Counted from the first letter of the stretch, positions 1-7,718 are shown. The stretch: 55,552 nt of DNA from Betaproteobacteria bacterium (GCA_005881895.1 VBCG01000148.1:1-55552); one strand, 5' to 3'. Notes: generated from the sequence alone by a model not told the origin. A program made the numbers and translations.

Positions 1-443
1 CGCACATCCGCGCCGCGCGGACATCCGGCAAGCCGCTGGTCATTCATACGCGCGCGGCATCCGGCGACACGCTTGCGATCATGCGCGAGGAGCGGGCGTC
101 CGAGGCCGGCGGCGTCATGCATTGCTTCACTGAGACGTGGGATGTCGCGGAAGCCGCGCTCGACATGAATTTCCATATTTCGTTTTCTGGCATCGTGACG
201 TTCAAGAACTCGACCGACCTCAAAGATGTCGCGCGCCGCGTACCGCTCGAGCGGATGCTGATCGAGACCGACAGTCCGTATCTCGCGCCGGTGCCGTATC
301 GCGGCAAGCGCAATCAGCCGGCGTGGGTCAAGCATGTCGCCGAGGAAATCGCCCGTCTGCGCGATGTGCCGGTCGAAAAGATCGCAAGTGCCACGTCGAC
401 GAATTTCTTTCGGTTGTTCAAGGTCGATCCGCATGCTCGGTAG
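1..443 (+). CDS. tatD: TatD family metal-dependent hydrolase (DNase), 5' end missing
   Basis: C-terminal part of a TatD-type hydrolase; the reading frame is already open at the first bases, so the gene starts upstream of the window. TatD proteins are TIM-barrel metalloenzymes with 3'-5' exonuclease activity. Family landmarks visible are a conserved IHTR segment near the left edge, the HCFT metal-binding segment (GGVMHCFTE), and the ETDSPYLAPVPYRGKRNQP signature with its catalytic Asp. About 146 residues are present, roughly the second half of a normal ~260-residue protein. The stop overlaps the next gene by 11 bases if that gene starts at 433, which suggests co-transcription. Function is from family knowledge; the match itself is clear. 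Confidence 0.93.
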   Translation, partial: HIRAARTSGKPLVIHTRAASGDTLAIMREERASEAGGVMHCFTETWDVAEAALDMNFHISFSGIVTFKNSTDLKDVARRVPLERMLIETDSPYLAPVPYRGKRNQPAWVKHVAEEIARLRDVPVEKIASATSTNFFRLFKVDPHAR

Positions 444-1077
444 ACGGATGCGCGTGTTGATCTGGCTTCTACTGGCGATCGCCGTCGTTCCCGCGATGGC
501 ACAGCAGGTCTATGAAGATCTGATCGCCGCCGTGGCGAACGATCGTGCCGATGAAGTGAAACGGCTCATCGCGCGCGGCATGGATGCGAACAGCGTCGAT
601 CCGAACGGCGATTCGTTGTTGTTCACCACAGCGCGCAACGGTTATCGCGCGACGGTCGACGTGCTGCTCGCCGCGAAAGCCAACGTCAACGCGAAGAATC
701 GGGTCGGCGACACGCCGTTGATGGCTGCGGCGCTCAATGGTCACCTGGAGATCGTCCGCAAGCTGCGCACACAAGGCGCCGACCTCGAGCCGCGCGGCTG
801 GACGCCGTTGATCTACGCCGCCACCGGCGGGCACGATGACATCGTGGCGTATCTGCTTGATCAGGGCGCCAACATCGACGCGCAATCGCCCAACGGCACG
901 ACGGCGCTGATGATGGCTATTCGCGAGGGACGCGCGTCGACGTTCGATCTGCTGCTGCGACGCGGCGCCGATGTCCAGCATCGGAACGAAAACGGGGTTT
1001 CGGCGCTCGATTGGGCGAAGCGCGGGAATGAGACCGCGATGGTCGATAAGCTCCGCCGCGCGGGCGCGAAAGACTAG
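433..1077 (+). CDS. exported ankyrin-repeat protein
   Basis: A 214-residue protein with an N-terminal signal peptide (hydrophobic RVLIWLLLAIAVVPAMA followed by QQ) and then about five ankyrin repeats. These are recognisable by the recurring G-TPL-AA-NGH--IV--LL--GA pattern, for example GDTPLMAAALNGHLEIVRKL and WTPLIYAATGGHDDIVAYLL. Ankyrin repeats bind proteins; here they would act in the periplasm, and the partner is unknown. The ATG at 433 has AAGG nine bases upstream; ATG 448 is a close alternative that gives a neater signal peptide. The stop codon TAG at 1075-1077 is composite: TA belongs to the chromosome and G is the first base of the inserted element. Joining the flanks restores TAA, so the protein was not changed by the insertion. 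Confidence 0.85.
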   Translation: MLGRRMRVLIWLLLAIAVVPAMAQQVYEDLIAAVANDRADEVKRLIARGMDANSVDPNGDSLLFTTARNGYRATVDVLLAAKANVNAKNRVGDTPLMAAALNGHLEIVRKLRTQGADLEPRGWTPLIYAATGGHDDIVAYLLDQGANIDAQSPNGTTALMMAIREGRASTFDLLLRRGADVQHRNENGVSALDWAKRGNETAMVDKLRRAGAKD

Positions 1078-1095
1078 AACCTATCTCAAAATTGG
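1077..1095 (+). repeat. left terminal inverted repeat of the insertion
   Basis: Reads GAACCTATCTCAAAATTGG. It pairs with 2811-2829 in inverted orientation, 18 of 19 positions identical, and is preceded by TA. It begins inside the stop codon of the ankyrin gene. Confidence 0.85.
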
Positions 1096-1169
1096 CTGCG
1101 CGGCCCGATAGCTTTGTCGTGTCCTCGCTCGCCCCTCGCTGTACGTCTTTCCATGAACCGGTATTGTTT

Positions 1170-2492
1170 TCAGGTTGGAACAGGCGATGGCACAAGCTGC
1201 TGGCCGAGTTGTCGGGCGAGACGACGGAGAGCGCGTTGTTTGGTTTGCAGCACCTTAGCCTCGTACTGGGCGAGTCCATGTTCGACGTAGTCGGTGCCCT
1301 TGACCATCACGCGCCAGAAGAGGACGGCGAGCTTGCGCGCCAAGGCGATATTGGCGATCAAGCCACCGCGTCGCGCCGCCATGCGGCGGTAGAAGCCACC
1401 CAGGGCAATGTCCTTGCTGCGGGCCAAAGCGCGCGCCATGACACAGAACATGCGCCCGGCGCGATTACGCTGACGTTTGACCGAACCCTTGCGCTTACCG
1501 CTTTGGTGGCTGCCCGGCGCGAGTCCTGTCCATGCGGTGAAGTGTTTTTCGGTGGCCCACTTGGTCAGGTCGGTGCCGACTTCACTCACGATTTGCAGGA
1601 CGCTGTATTCGGTGTGCGCGGGCAGCCGCGTGAGGTCTTGGCCGCCGCACATCTGGGTGAGGATTTCGCGCAGCTGGGGGATCTCTGGGGCATTGGGACC
1701 GGCTCGCTTGCGCGGTCGAGGGTGGACGGCAGTGTTCGGCGGGGTATGGTCGTCAGCGGAAGCAGGCAACAGCGCCTCGATCTGCCGGTCGCATTCGGCG
1801 ATCTGGTTCTGGTAGTGCTCCCAGCTGGCCAAAGCTTGGCGCAAAGCAAACAGATGCTCCTCGGCCCAGGTACCGCGCAACGATTCCTTGACGCGCTGCG
1901 CTTTGGCGCGCTGGATTTGGGTGTCGCACAACGCCAGCAATTGCTCCGGATTACGTTCCCCGCGCAGGATCGCGCGCACCACGGCCAAGCCGCTCGTGCC
2001 GGTAAGCGAGCTGATCACGTGGTGCAGCTTGACGTTCATGCGTTCCAGCGCTTTCTGCATATGCTGGACGTGCGCAGCCGCGGAAGTGATGTGATCGGCG
2101 CGCAGACGCAGATAATCCTGCAGCCGACGAATGTGCGCCGGCGGAACGAACCCGGCATGCAGCAGGCCATGCGCGTGCAGGGTGGCACCCCATTGGCAGT
2201 CCTGCATGTCGGTCTTGCGCCCGGGCAAGTTGCGCATTTGACGGCCGTTGACCATCAGCACTTCCAGTCCGGCAGCTTCCAGCACAGCATAGAGTGGCAA
2301 CCAATACACGCCCGTGGCTTCCATCGCCACCGAGCGCACCTCATGCGTCAGCAACCAGTCGCGCAGCGCGTGCAATTGCGAAGTGACGGTGCCGAACACT
2401 TCCGGCGACCCGCCGGCAATCGACACGAACATCTGTTCGCTGCCGACATCGACCAATGCAGCGTGCGCATCCAACACTCGCAAGTCATTCAT
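1170..2492 (-). CDS. IS110-family transposase (DEDD recombinase)
   Basis: A 440-residue transposase. The N-terminal RuvC-like domain shows the DEDD quartet of the family: D15 (LVDVG), E58 (MEATGVYW), and D95 and D98 (KTDMQD). The C-terminal Transposase_20 region contains the conserved LAPGSHQSGKRKGSVKRQRN stretch, which supplies the candidate catalytic serine. IS110 enzymes join donor and target DNA through a circular intermediate; several are guided by a bridge RNA encoded in the element's own non-coding end. The linker between the domains (about residues 225-260) is rich in Pro and charged residues. ATG at 2492 opens the frame; the bases before it (ACTGGAGGTGGTAA) contain a good GGAGG ribosome site. 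A long open frame on the opposite strand is an antisense shadow. Confidence 0.93.
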   Translation of the reverse strand: MNDLRVLDAHAALVDVGSEQMFVSIAGGSPEVFGTVTSQLHALRDWLLTHEVRSVAMEATGVYWLPLYAVLEAAGLEVLMVNGRQMRNLPGRKTDMQDCQWGATLHAHGLLHAGFVPPAHIRRLQDYLRLRADHITSAAAHVQHMQKALERMNVKLHHVISSLTGTSGLAVVRAILRGERNPEQLLALCDTQIQRAKAQRVKESLRGTWAEEHLFALRQALASWEHYQNQIAECDRQIEALLPASADDHTPPNTAVHPRPRKRAGPNAPEIPQLREILTQMCGGQDLTRLPAHTEYSVLQIVSEVGTDLTKWATEKHFTAWTGLAPGSHQSGKRKGSVKRQRNRAGRMFCVMARALARSKDIALGGFYRRMAARRGGLIANIALARKLAVLFWRVMVKGTDYVEHGLAQYEAKVLQTKQRALRRLARQLGQQLVPSPVPT

Positions 2493-2810
2493 TTACCACC
2501 TCCAGTTCGCGTCAAGATGGCGATGTCTTGCCACAAGCCTGGTCGCGTTCTAGGCATGACAAATCTTTCCAACGGGAAGCAACAGCGCTCACCAAAATGT
2601 GCAGTGGTCCGCAACCAGAGCCAATCTGTGTACCGGGCAGCTGAACGCACCAAACGTAAAGCGGCCACACTGTTCGTGGCAAAACCCGCCAGCGCCACAT
2701 TACCTGGTTCAAGGTCCGTGTGCAGTTTCGGCCGGAACAGGCGGCTATGTACTATCTCGGGACTCGCTGCGGGCCCTCATTTGGCAACTGAGGTACTCGG
2801 CCTGCTCGCT
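2493..2810 (-). ncRNA. candidate bridge-RNA region upstream of the IS110 transposase
   Basis: These 318 bp between the transposase start and the right inverted repeat have no credible protein-coding gene. In IS110-group elements the long non-coding end upstream of the transposase is transcribed into a structured RNA that pairs with target and donor DNA. The position and length fit that arrangement. No fold was computed and no guide loops could be assigned by eye, so this is inference from location only; it may be plain promoter and end sequence. Confidence 0.3.
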
Positions 2811-2829
2811 CCATTTTTGAGATAGGTTC
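2811..2829 (-). repeat. right terminal inverted repeat of the insertion
   Basis: Reads CCATTTTTGAGATAGGTTC on the plus strand, the inverted partner of 1077-1095 with one mismatch, followed by TA at 2830-2831. The next base, A2832, completes the TAA that was the ankyrin gene's stop codon before insertion. Confidence 0.85.
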
Positions 2830-2952
2830 TAAGCTCGCCGCAAGTATTTCGCGCACACGTTTCATCAAGCTGTTGCATCCGTCGCCCACGATGGCGCGTC
2901 ACGTTCGGCACGCCTGCAGCCTTGCGGGCCAACGTTTTTTTTCCATGTCATC

Positions 2953-3828
2953 ATGCGGCGCGTGAACGAATTGGAGATTCGCCCGGCGGCGATCGTCATC
3001 GGCTGCGGAGACGTCGGCTCGGCGGTTGCACACGCGTTGCATCGTGCCGGCTGCGCTGTCGTGCTCGCCGATCACGCCGATCCGCCGTGGACGCGGCGCG
3101 GCATGGCGTACACCGATGCTTGGTATGTCGGCACCGCGGAGCTCGCCCAAGTCGACGCATGCTTTTGCGCGTCGGTGAGAAGCATTCCGTTCGTGCTCGA
3201 CCGGCGCGACATGATCGCCGCGACGACGTGGTCGTGGCAGGGTGTCGCAGCGGCATTGCATCCGGTCGCGATCGTCGACGCACGTGTCGTGAAGCGACAG
3301 GCGCCGGCGTCGCTCAAGACGGACGACAGCGCGTCGCCGCTGACCATCGGTCTCGGCCCCGGATTTGTAGCAGGCCTCCATGTGGACATCGCCATCGAAA
3401 CCGCGTGGGGCGACGACCTGGGCGCGGTCATCGAGTCCGGCGGTACCAAGCCGTTCGAAGGCGAGCCGCGCCGTGTCGGTGGGGCGGGACGCGAGCGCTA
3501 TGTCTATGCATCCCGGGCCGGGCGTTTTCAAACCAATCGCCGCATCGGTGAGCACGTGGCGGCGGGCGAAGAGATCGCGATGCTTGGCGGAGACTCGATC
3601 GCGGCGCCGTTGACCGGTGTTCTCCGCGGAATTTCGGCCCGCGGCGCTCGCATTGGCGCCGCGCAGAAGATCGTCGAAGTCGATCCGCGTGACGATGCGT
3701 CGCTCTGCTTCGGTCTTGGCGAGCGGCCGCGGCGAATCGCAACGGGCGTCTTGGAAGCGCTCGCGCGCCGCGGCGTTATCGTGGGGCTACCGCGCCACGC
3801 CGCTCAACGCGAATCGCTCCACGGATAA
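2953..3828 (+). CDS. yqeB: YqeB/EF2563-family molybdenum-hydroxylase accessory protein
   Basis: A 291-residue protein of the family described as selenium-dependent molybdenum hydroxylase system protein YqeB (EF2563). The N-terminus is a Rossmann-like segment (IVIGCGDVGSAVAHALHRAG). The centre has the family signature VDARVVKRQ followed by TIGLGPGFVAGLHVDIAIET. The C-terminal half is a lipoyl-like small-barrel region (FQTNRRIGEHVAAGEEIAML, then APLTGVLRGI). The family is linked to maturation of molybdenum hydroxylases, but no hydroxylase, selenophosphate or molybdopterin gene lies within this window, so the partner is unknown. ATG at 2953 follows a run of eight T. The end overlaps the convergent phosphatase gene by 25 bases. 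Confidence 0.82.
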   Translation: MRRVNELEIRPAAIVIGCGDVGSAVAHALHRAGCAVVLADHADPPWTRRGMAYTDAWYVGTAELAQVDACFCASVRSIPFVLDRRDMIAATTWSWQGVAAALHPVAIVDARVVKRQAPASLKTDDSASPLTIGLGPGFVAGLHVDIAIETAWGDDLGAVIESGGTKPFEGEPRRVGGAGRERYVYASRAGRFQTNRRIGEHVAAGEEIAMLGGDSIAAPLTGVLRGISARGARIGAAQKIVEVDPRDDASLCFGLGERPRRIATGVLEALARRGVIVGLPRHAAQRESLHG

Positions 3829-5291
3829 CCCAGCGCCGTCCATTCATCGCGCTCTTTCCCGAGCAAATGCGCTGAAAGCGGATGGGCCTTCATCCACCGC
3901 GACGCGACAGCGCATCGGATCGTTTTGTCGACCTTGAGCACGATCCGCGGCGTGTCGATCGGTCCGCGCGCATGATGAAAGAGCACCGCGAGACGCAGCG
4001 CCAGAAGCTGCGCACGGGAATCGATGTCGACCAACAGCGGCGCCATCTTGCTCAAGCCGCCGCGACAACCCAGCACGAGCAGCGCCAGCGCATGCTGTTC
4101 TTGCGACGAAAATCCCGGCATGTCGGCGTGCTCGAGAATGTAGGCGCCATGTTTGTGGAATCCCAGATGCGATACCGTGTAGCCGACCTCGTGCAGCAGT
4201 CCGGCCCATTCGATCCGCTGCGCCGTTTCGGCGATCGGCGCCGCGACCGCACGCTCGTACAGCGCCTTCGCCATCGTCGCGACGCGAACCGCATGCGCGC
4301 GGTCGATCCGATAGCGTTCGATGAACCGTTCGACCGTCGATTGCCGCATGTCGCGTCGCACCCTGCGGCCGAGCAAATCGTAGAGCACGCCCAAGCGCAT
4401 CGCGCCGCCAACGGGATTGATACGCGGCACCTCGAGTAGCGATAGCGCTGCGGACATGATGGCGTAGCCGCCCGCCAGCACCGGCGCGCGCTCCGGCTTC
4501 AGCCCGGCGAGCCTCAGGCGTTCGACGTGACCGGCGCCGACCATTCGTTTGCGAAGTCGCGCGAGTCCCGCGGGTGTGATGCCGCCTGCCGACATCCCGT
4601 TTTGCTCGAGAATTTCCGCGAGCGCCAGCGCCGTTCCCGACGACGCATACGCCTCGCGCCAGTGCTCACGTCCGAATTCGCGCGCGATCGCCTCGATTTC
4701 GGCGCGGGCGCTCGTCTCCGCGGTGCTGAATGCCTCGGCGCGGAGCCGGCCGTCGCGAAAAAAACGCTGCGTGTAGCTGACGCAGCCGATTTTGAGCGAC
4801 TCGAGACGCTCGGGCTCCAAGCCACGCCCGATGATGAACTCGGTCGAGCCGCCGCCGATATCGATGCAAAGGCGCGGAGCGTCGGATGGCGGCAGCACGT
4901 GCGCGACGCCGAGATAAATGAGTCGCGCTTCTTCATGTCCGGAGATGACGTCGATCGGAAAGCCGAGCGCTGCTTCGGCCTGCCGCAGAAACTGCGCTGC
5001 ATTGCGAGCGACCCGAAACGTGTTCGTGGCCACGGCGCGCACCGCGGACGGATGCAGGCCGCGCAACCGTTCCGCGAAACGCGCGAGGCAGCCCAGTGCA
5101 GCGCGTCGCGCGGGCGCAAGGATGCGGCCCTTGGCGTCGATCGCCGCGCCGATCCGCAATGTTTCGCGCCACGTGTCGAGACGAAAAATCTGATCGCCTT
5201 CAACGCGTCCGAGCTCGAGGCGAAAGCTGTTCGATCCCATGTCGACGACCGCAAGCGTCGTCAGTGACGGCGAAGACTGTTCACGGGGCAT
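3804..5291 (-). CDS. ppx: exopolyphosphatase / pppGpp phosphohydrolase (Ppx/GppA family)
   Basis: A 495-residue Ppx/GppA enzyme, an ASKHA-fold phosphatase that removes terminal phosphates from polyphosphate or the 5' phosphate of pppGpp. Visible landmarks are the phosphate-1 motif VDMGSNSFRL (about residue 16), the phosphate-2 motif CIDIGGGSTEFI (about 143), the conserved GHEEARLIYLGV between them, and NPVGGAMRLGVLYDLL before the C-terminal HD-like domain (WAGLLHEVGYTVSHLGFHKHGAYIL). Length matches Ppx (~500) better than the shortest single-domain forms. Substrate preference between polyphosphate and pppGpp cannot be read from sequence. It is divergent from ilvA, with a 243-bp gap mostly filled by a tandem repeat. 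Confidence 0.92.
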   Translation of the reverse strand: MPREQSSPSLTTLAVVDMGSNSFRLELGRVEGDQIFRLDTWRETLRIGAAIDAKGRILAPARRAALGCLARFAERLRGLHPSAVRAVATNTFRVARNAAQFLRQAEAALGFPIDVISGHEEARLIYLGVAHVLPPSDAPRLCIDIGGGSTEFIIGRGLEPERLESLKIGCVSYTQRFFRDGRLRAEAFSTAETSARAEIEAIAREFGREHWREAYASSGTALALAEILEQNGMSAGGITPAGLARLRKRMVGAGHVERLRLAGLKPERAPVLAGGYAIMSAALSLLEVPRINPVGGAMRLGVLYDLLGRRVRRDMRQSTVERFIERYRIDRAHAVRVATMAKALYERAVAAPIAETAQRIEWAGLLHEVGYTVSHLGFHKHGAYILEHADMPGFSSQEQHALALLVLGCRGGLSKMAPLLVDIDSRAQLLALRLAVLFHHARGPIDTPRIVLKVDKTIRCAVASRWMKAHPLSAHLLGKERDEWTALGYPWSDSR

Positions 5292-5362
5292 GGCGGCGCG
5301 AGGTTAGCAGAAACGGCGGGCAGGCCGCTCGATCCTGATACGCTCCGCGATTCGCGACAACA

Positions 5363-5532
5363 CATGAGCGCCGCAGGGCCGCCCCAAGGCGCGAATTACT
5401 CCCCCTCGGGGGGCGCAGCGGCGTTAGCCGCAAGCGTGGGGGCCCATGAGCGCCGCGGGGCCGCCCCAAGGCGCGAATTACTCCTCCTCGGGGGGGCAGC
5501 GCAGCGGCGACAGCCGCAAGCGTGGGGGTCCA
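5363..5532 (+). repeat. tandem pair of the ~85-bp GC-rich dispersed repeat
   Basis: Two consecutive copies (about 5363-5444 and 5445-5532), each starting CATGAGCGCCGC and ending in CCGCAAGCGTGGGGG. They share the block GCCGCCCCAAGGCGCGAATTA. Other copies lie at 43186-43273 in the same orientation and at 23029, 29496 and 46089 in the opposite orientation. The repeat ends three bases before the ilvA start codon. It also contains an ATG at 5364 in frame with ilvA that would add a spurious 57-residue leader. Confidence 0.9.
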
Positions 5533-5534
5533 CA

Positions 5535-7049
5535 ATGCCAATCGACTATTTGCAGAAGATCCTGACCGCGAAGGTTTACGACGTCGCAGTCGAGACCCCG
5601 CTCGAGCTTGCGCCGACGTTGTCCGAACGTCTCGGCAATCGTGTCTGGTTGAAGCGCGAAGACCAGCAAAGCGTCTTCTCGTTCAAGATTCGCGGCGCCT
5701 ACAACAAGATGGCGCATCTAAGCGCAGCGGATCGCGCGCGAGGCGTGATCGCGGCGTCGGCGGGCAATCACGCGCAAGGCGTCGCGCTCGCTGCGCAGAA
5801 GCTCGGGTGCGCTGCGACGATCGTGATGCCGATCACAACGCCGCATATCAAGATCGCCGCCGTCGAGGCGCGTGGCGCCAACGTCGTGCTCCACGGCGAC
5901 TCTTATTCCGATGCATTCGCCAAGGCGCTCGAGTTGCAGCGGGCTTCCGGTGCCACGTTCGTCCATCCGTACGACGATCCCGACGTGATTGCCGGGCAAG
6001 GCACGATCGCAATGGAAATCCTGCGTCAGCGGCAGGGACCCCTCGACGCGATCTTCGTCGCGATCGGCGGCGGGGGCTTAATCGGCGGCGTCGCGGCGTA
6101 CGTGAAGCGCGTGCGACCCGAGGTAAAGATCATCGGTGTGCAGCCGAACGACTCCGACGCGATGGCGCGCTCGCTCGAGGCGGGCCGCCGCGTCGTGCTG
6201 CCGCATGTGGGCCTTTTCGCCGACGGTGTCGCCGTCAAGCAAGTCGGCAAGGAGACGTTCCGGCTGGCGAAGGCCTATGTCGACGAGATCATCCGCGTCG
6301 ACACCGACGCAACGTGCGCCGCACTGAAGGATGTGTTCGAGGATACCCGCTCAATCCTCGAACCCGCGGGCGCATTGACGATCGCCGGGGTCAAGGCGTG
6401 GGTCGAACGCCACCGGACGCGCGACCGCGACTACGTCGCCATCGCGTGCGGCGCCAACATGAATTTCGATCGGCTGCGCTTCGTCGCCGAGCGCGCGGAG
6501 CTGGGCGAGCAACGCGAGGCGATCCTCGCCGTCACGATTCCCGAGCAGCCGGGCAGCTTTCGCACGTTTTGCGCGCTGCTCGGCAACCGCAATGTCACCG
6601 AATTCAACTATCGCTATGCCGATCCGAAGATCGCGCATCTGTTCGTCGGCATCGAAGTTCGCAATCGGCAGGAGACCGAGCATTTGCTGCGCGAGCTGGC
6701 GCGGCGCAAGATCGACGCGTCGGACCTGTCCGACAACGAAATGGCGAAGCTGCACGTTCGCCATCTGGTGGGTGGCCACGCGCCCAACGCCACCGACGAA
6801 ATTCTTTATCGCTTCGAATTTCCCGAGCGTCCGGGCGCGTTGATGCGCTTTCTCGACAGCATGAGCGCCGGTTGGAACATCAGCCTGTTCCATTACCGCA
6901 ATCACGGCGCCGACTACGGCCGCGTGTTGGTCGGCATGCAAGTGCCCGCCGGCGATAAGGTGGACTTCCGCCGCTTTCTCGATCGGCTCGGCTACGACTA
7001 TGTCGAGGAGACCGGCAACCCGGCGTATCGGATGTTTCTAGGGCGCTAA
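5535..7049 (+). CDS. ilvA: threonine ammonia-lyase, biosynthetic (long form, two ACT domains)
   Basis: A 504-residue threonine deaminase catalysing L-threonine to 2-oxobutanoate and ammonia, the committed step to isoleucine. The PLP-binding lysine is K51 in FSFKIRGAY; the phosphate-binding glycine loop is GGGGLIGG near residue 178; SAGNHAQGVA is the conserved substrate-loop segment. Two ACT regulatory domains follow (starting near 323 with AILAVTIPEQPGSFRTFCALL, and near 420 with YRFEFPERPGALMRFLDSM), so isoleucine/valine allostery is expected. ATG 5535 gives the family's usual N-terminus (MPIDYLQKILTAKVYDVA); the in-frame ATG at 5364 lies in repeat DNA. The only Shine-Dalgarno-like sequence, GGGGGT, comes from the repeat itself. 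Confidence 0.95.
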   Translation: MPIDYLQKILTAKVYDVAVETPLELAPTLSERLGNRVWLKREDQQSVFSFKIRGAYNKMAHLSAADRARGVIAASAGNHAQGVALAAQKLGCAATIVMPITTPHIKIAAVEARGANVVLHGDSYSDAFAKALELQRASGATFVHPYDDPDVIAGQGTIAMEILRQRQGPLDAIFVAIGGGGLIGGVAAYVKRVRPEVKIIGVQPNDSDAMARSLEAGRRVVLPHVGLFADGVAVKQVGKETFRLAKAYVDEIIRVDTDATCAALKDVFEDTRSILEPAGALTIAGVKAWVERHRTRDRDYVAIACGANMNFDRLRFVAERAELGEQREAILAVTIPEQPGSFRTFCALLGNRNVTEFNYRYADPKIAHLFVGIEVRNRQETEHLLRELARRKIDASDLSDNEMAKLHVRHLVGGHAPNATDEILYRFEFPERPGALMRFLDSMSAGWNISLFHYRNHGADYGRVLVGMQVPAGDKVDFRRFLDRLGYDYVEETGNPAYRMFLGR

Positions 7050-7059
7050 TCGCGCTTCT

Positions 7060-7080
7060 GGGACGGCCCTGCGGCGCGAA
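7060..7080 (-). repeat. fragment of the ~85-bp dispersed repeat
   Basis: The bases GGACGGCCCTGCGGCGCGAA match the outer edge of the dispersed repeat seen at 29496 and 43186, without the rest of the unit. A second short piece, GCCGCAGGGC, occurs at about 7111. Weak, because it is short and GC-rich. Confidence 0.35.
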
Positions 7081-7186
7081 GGGCGATTCTGAAAAGAGCT
7101 GTACTGAACAGCCGCAGGGCGGCATGCCCTGACGCAGCACGGCAGCGTGGTTTCAGGAAAACTTGCCTGCGTGTTGCTTTTCGTGA

Positions 7187-7225
7187 GGTTTATGCTGCAA
7201 GTGCCGATTCCGGCAAGGTTTATGC
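7187..7225 (+). promoter_or_regulatory. two GGTTTATGC direct repeats upstream of the pil operon
   Basis: GGTTTATGC occurs at 7187-7195 and 7217-7225, exactly 30 bp (about three helical turns) apart, 80-118 bp upstream of pilG. A third copy, GGTTTATGCTGC, occurs at 47063 upstream of the RND operon. The spacing suggests a protein-binding site. TATGCT within each copy also resembles a -10 box, but no matching -35 was found at normal spacing. Inference only. Confidence 0.25.
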
Positions 7226-7304
7226 TCTAGGCAAACCCTCGGTCCCGTGGCAGACTCCTAGGCGTTCCGGCTCGACGTTCCGCGCTGGAACATGTCACGG
7301 ACGC

Positions 7305-7718
7305 ATGTCGGGGGGCGAAGTGTCGGAACGCAATACGTTGCAAGGCGTCAAGGTGCTGGTGATCGACGACTCGAACACGATTCGCCGCAGCGCTGAAATT
7401 TTTTTGCTGCAGGCGGGTTGCACGGTGATCCTGGCGGAGGACGGCTTCGACGCGCTTGCGAAGATCGCCGACCATCAGCCTGATCTCGTCTTCGTCGACA
7501 TCATGATGCCGCGGCTCGACGGCTACCAGACGTGCGCGCTCATCAAGAAGAACGCGCGATTTCATGACACGCCGGTCGTGATGTTGTCGTCGAAGGACGG
7601 ACTTTTCGACCGTGCGCGAGGCAGGATGGTGGGATCGGACCAGTATCTGACGAAGCCGTTCACGAAGGAAAGCTTGCTCAAGGCGGTCGCGACGCACGCG
7701 CGCGCGGCGGCGGCTTGA
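7305..7718 (+). CDS. pilG: twitching-motility response regulator PilG
   Basis: A 137-residue single-domain receiver. It shows the acidic pair DD in [13 protein letters not shown], the phospho-acceptor Asp in [15 protein letters not shown], the Ser/Thr switch in VVMLSSKDG, and the conserved Lys in [12 protein letters not shown]. In the Chp system PilG drives type IV pilus extension and cAMP output. Its identity comes from being first in a pilG-pilH-pilI-pilJ-chpA block and from the family-typical start [28 protein letters not shown] at 7320 ([11 protein letters not shown]), preceded by GGGGGG, is a plausible alternative start. Confidence 0.92.
   Translation: MSGGEVSERNTLQGVKVLVIDDSNTIRRSAEIFLLQAGCTVILAEDGFDALAKIADHQPDLVFVDIMMPRLDGYQTCALIKKNARFHDTPVVMLSSKDGLFDRARGRMVGSDQYLTKPFTKESLLKAVATHARAAAA

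Larger units (their letters stand above)
1077..2829. mobile_element. IS110-family insertion element with inverted ends and TA target duplication
   Basis: A 1753-bp unit carrying one IS110-type transposase on the minus strand. Its two ends are 19-bp inverted repeats (GAACCTATCTCAAAA then TTGG or ATGG) with one mismatch, flanked on both sides by TA (1075-1076 and 2830-2831). Classical IS110 members have no terminal inverted repeats and make no target duplication. Either this is an unusual member, or an IS110 element landed inside a small TA-duplicating element of the MITE or IS5/IS630 type. The transposase frame is intact, so the element may still be active. The non-coding part upstream of the transposase is long (318 bp to the right repeat) and the downstream part is short (74 bp to the left repeat). 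Confidence 0.85.

Noticed and set aside
1092..2825. 577-residue open frame antisense to the IS110 transposase
   Set aside because: It runs exactly opposite the conserved transposase, is rich in Arg, His and Gln as expected for a GC-rich shadow, and starts and ends in element termini. No recognisable domain.
5363..5532. CRISPR-like direct repeats
   Set aside because: Only two adjacent ~85-bp units without spacers, and single copies elsewhere; no cas genes in the window.
5364..5534. N-terminal extension of ilvA from ATG 5364
   Set aside because: The 57 extra codons are two copies of a dispersed non-coding repeat; the known family N-terminus begins at 5535.
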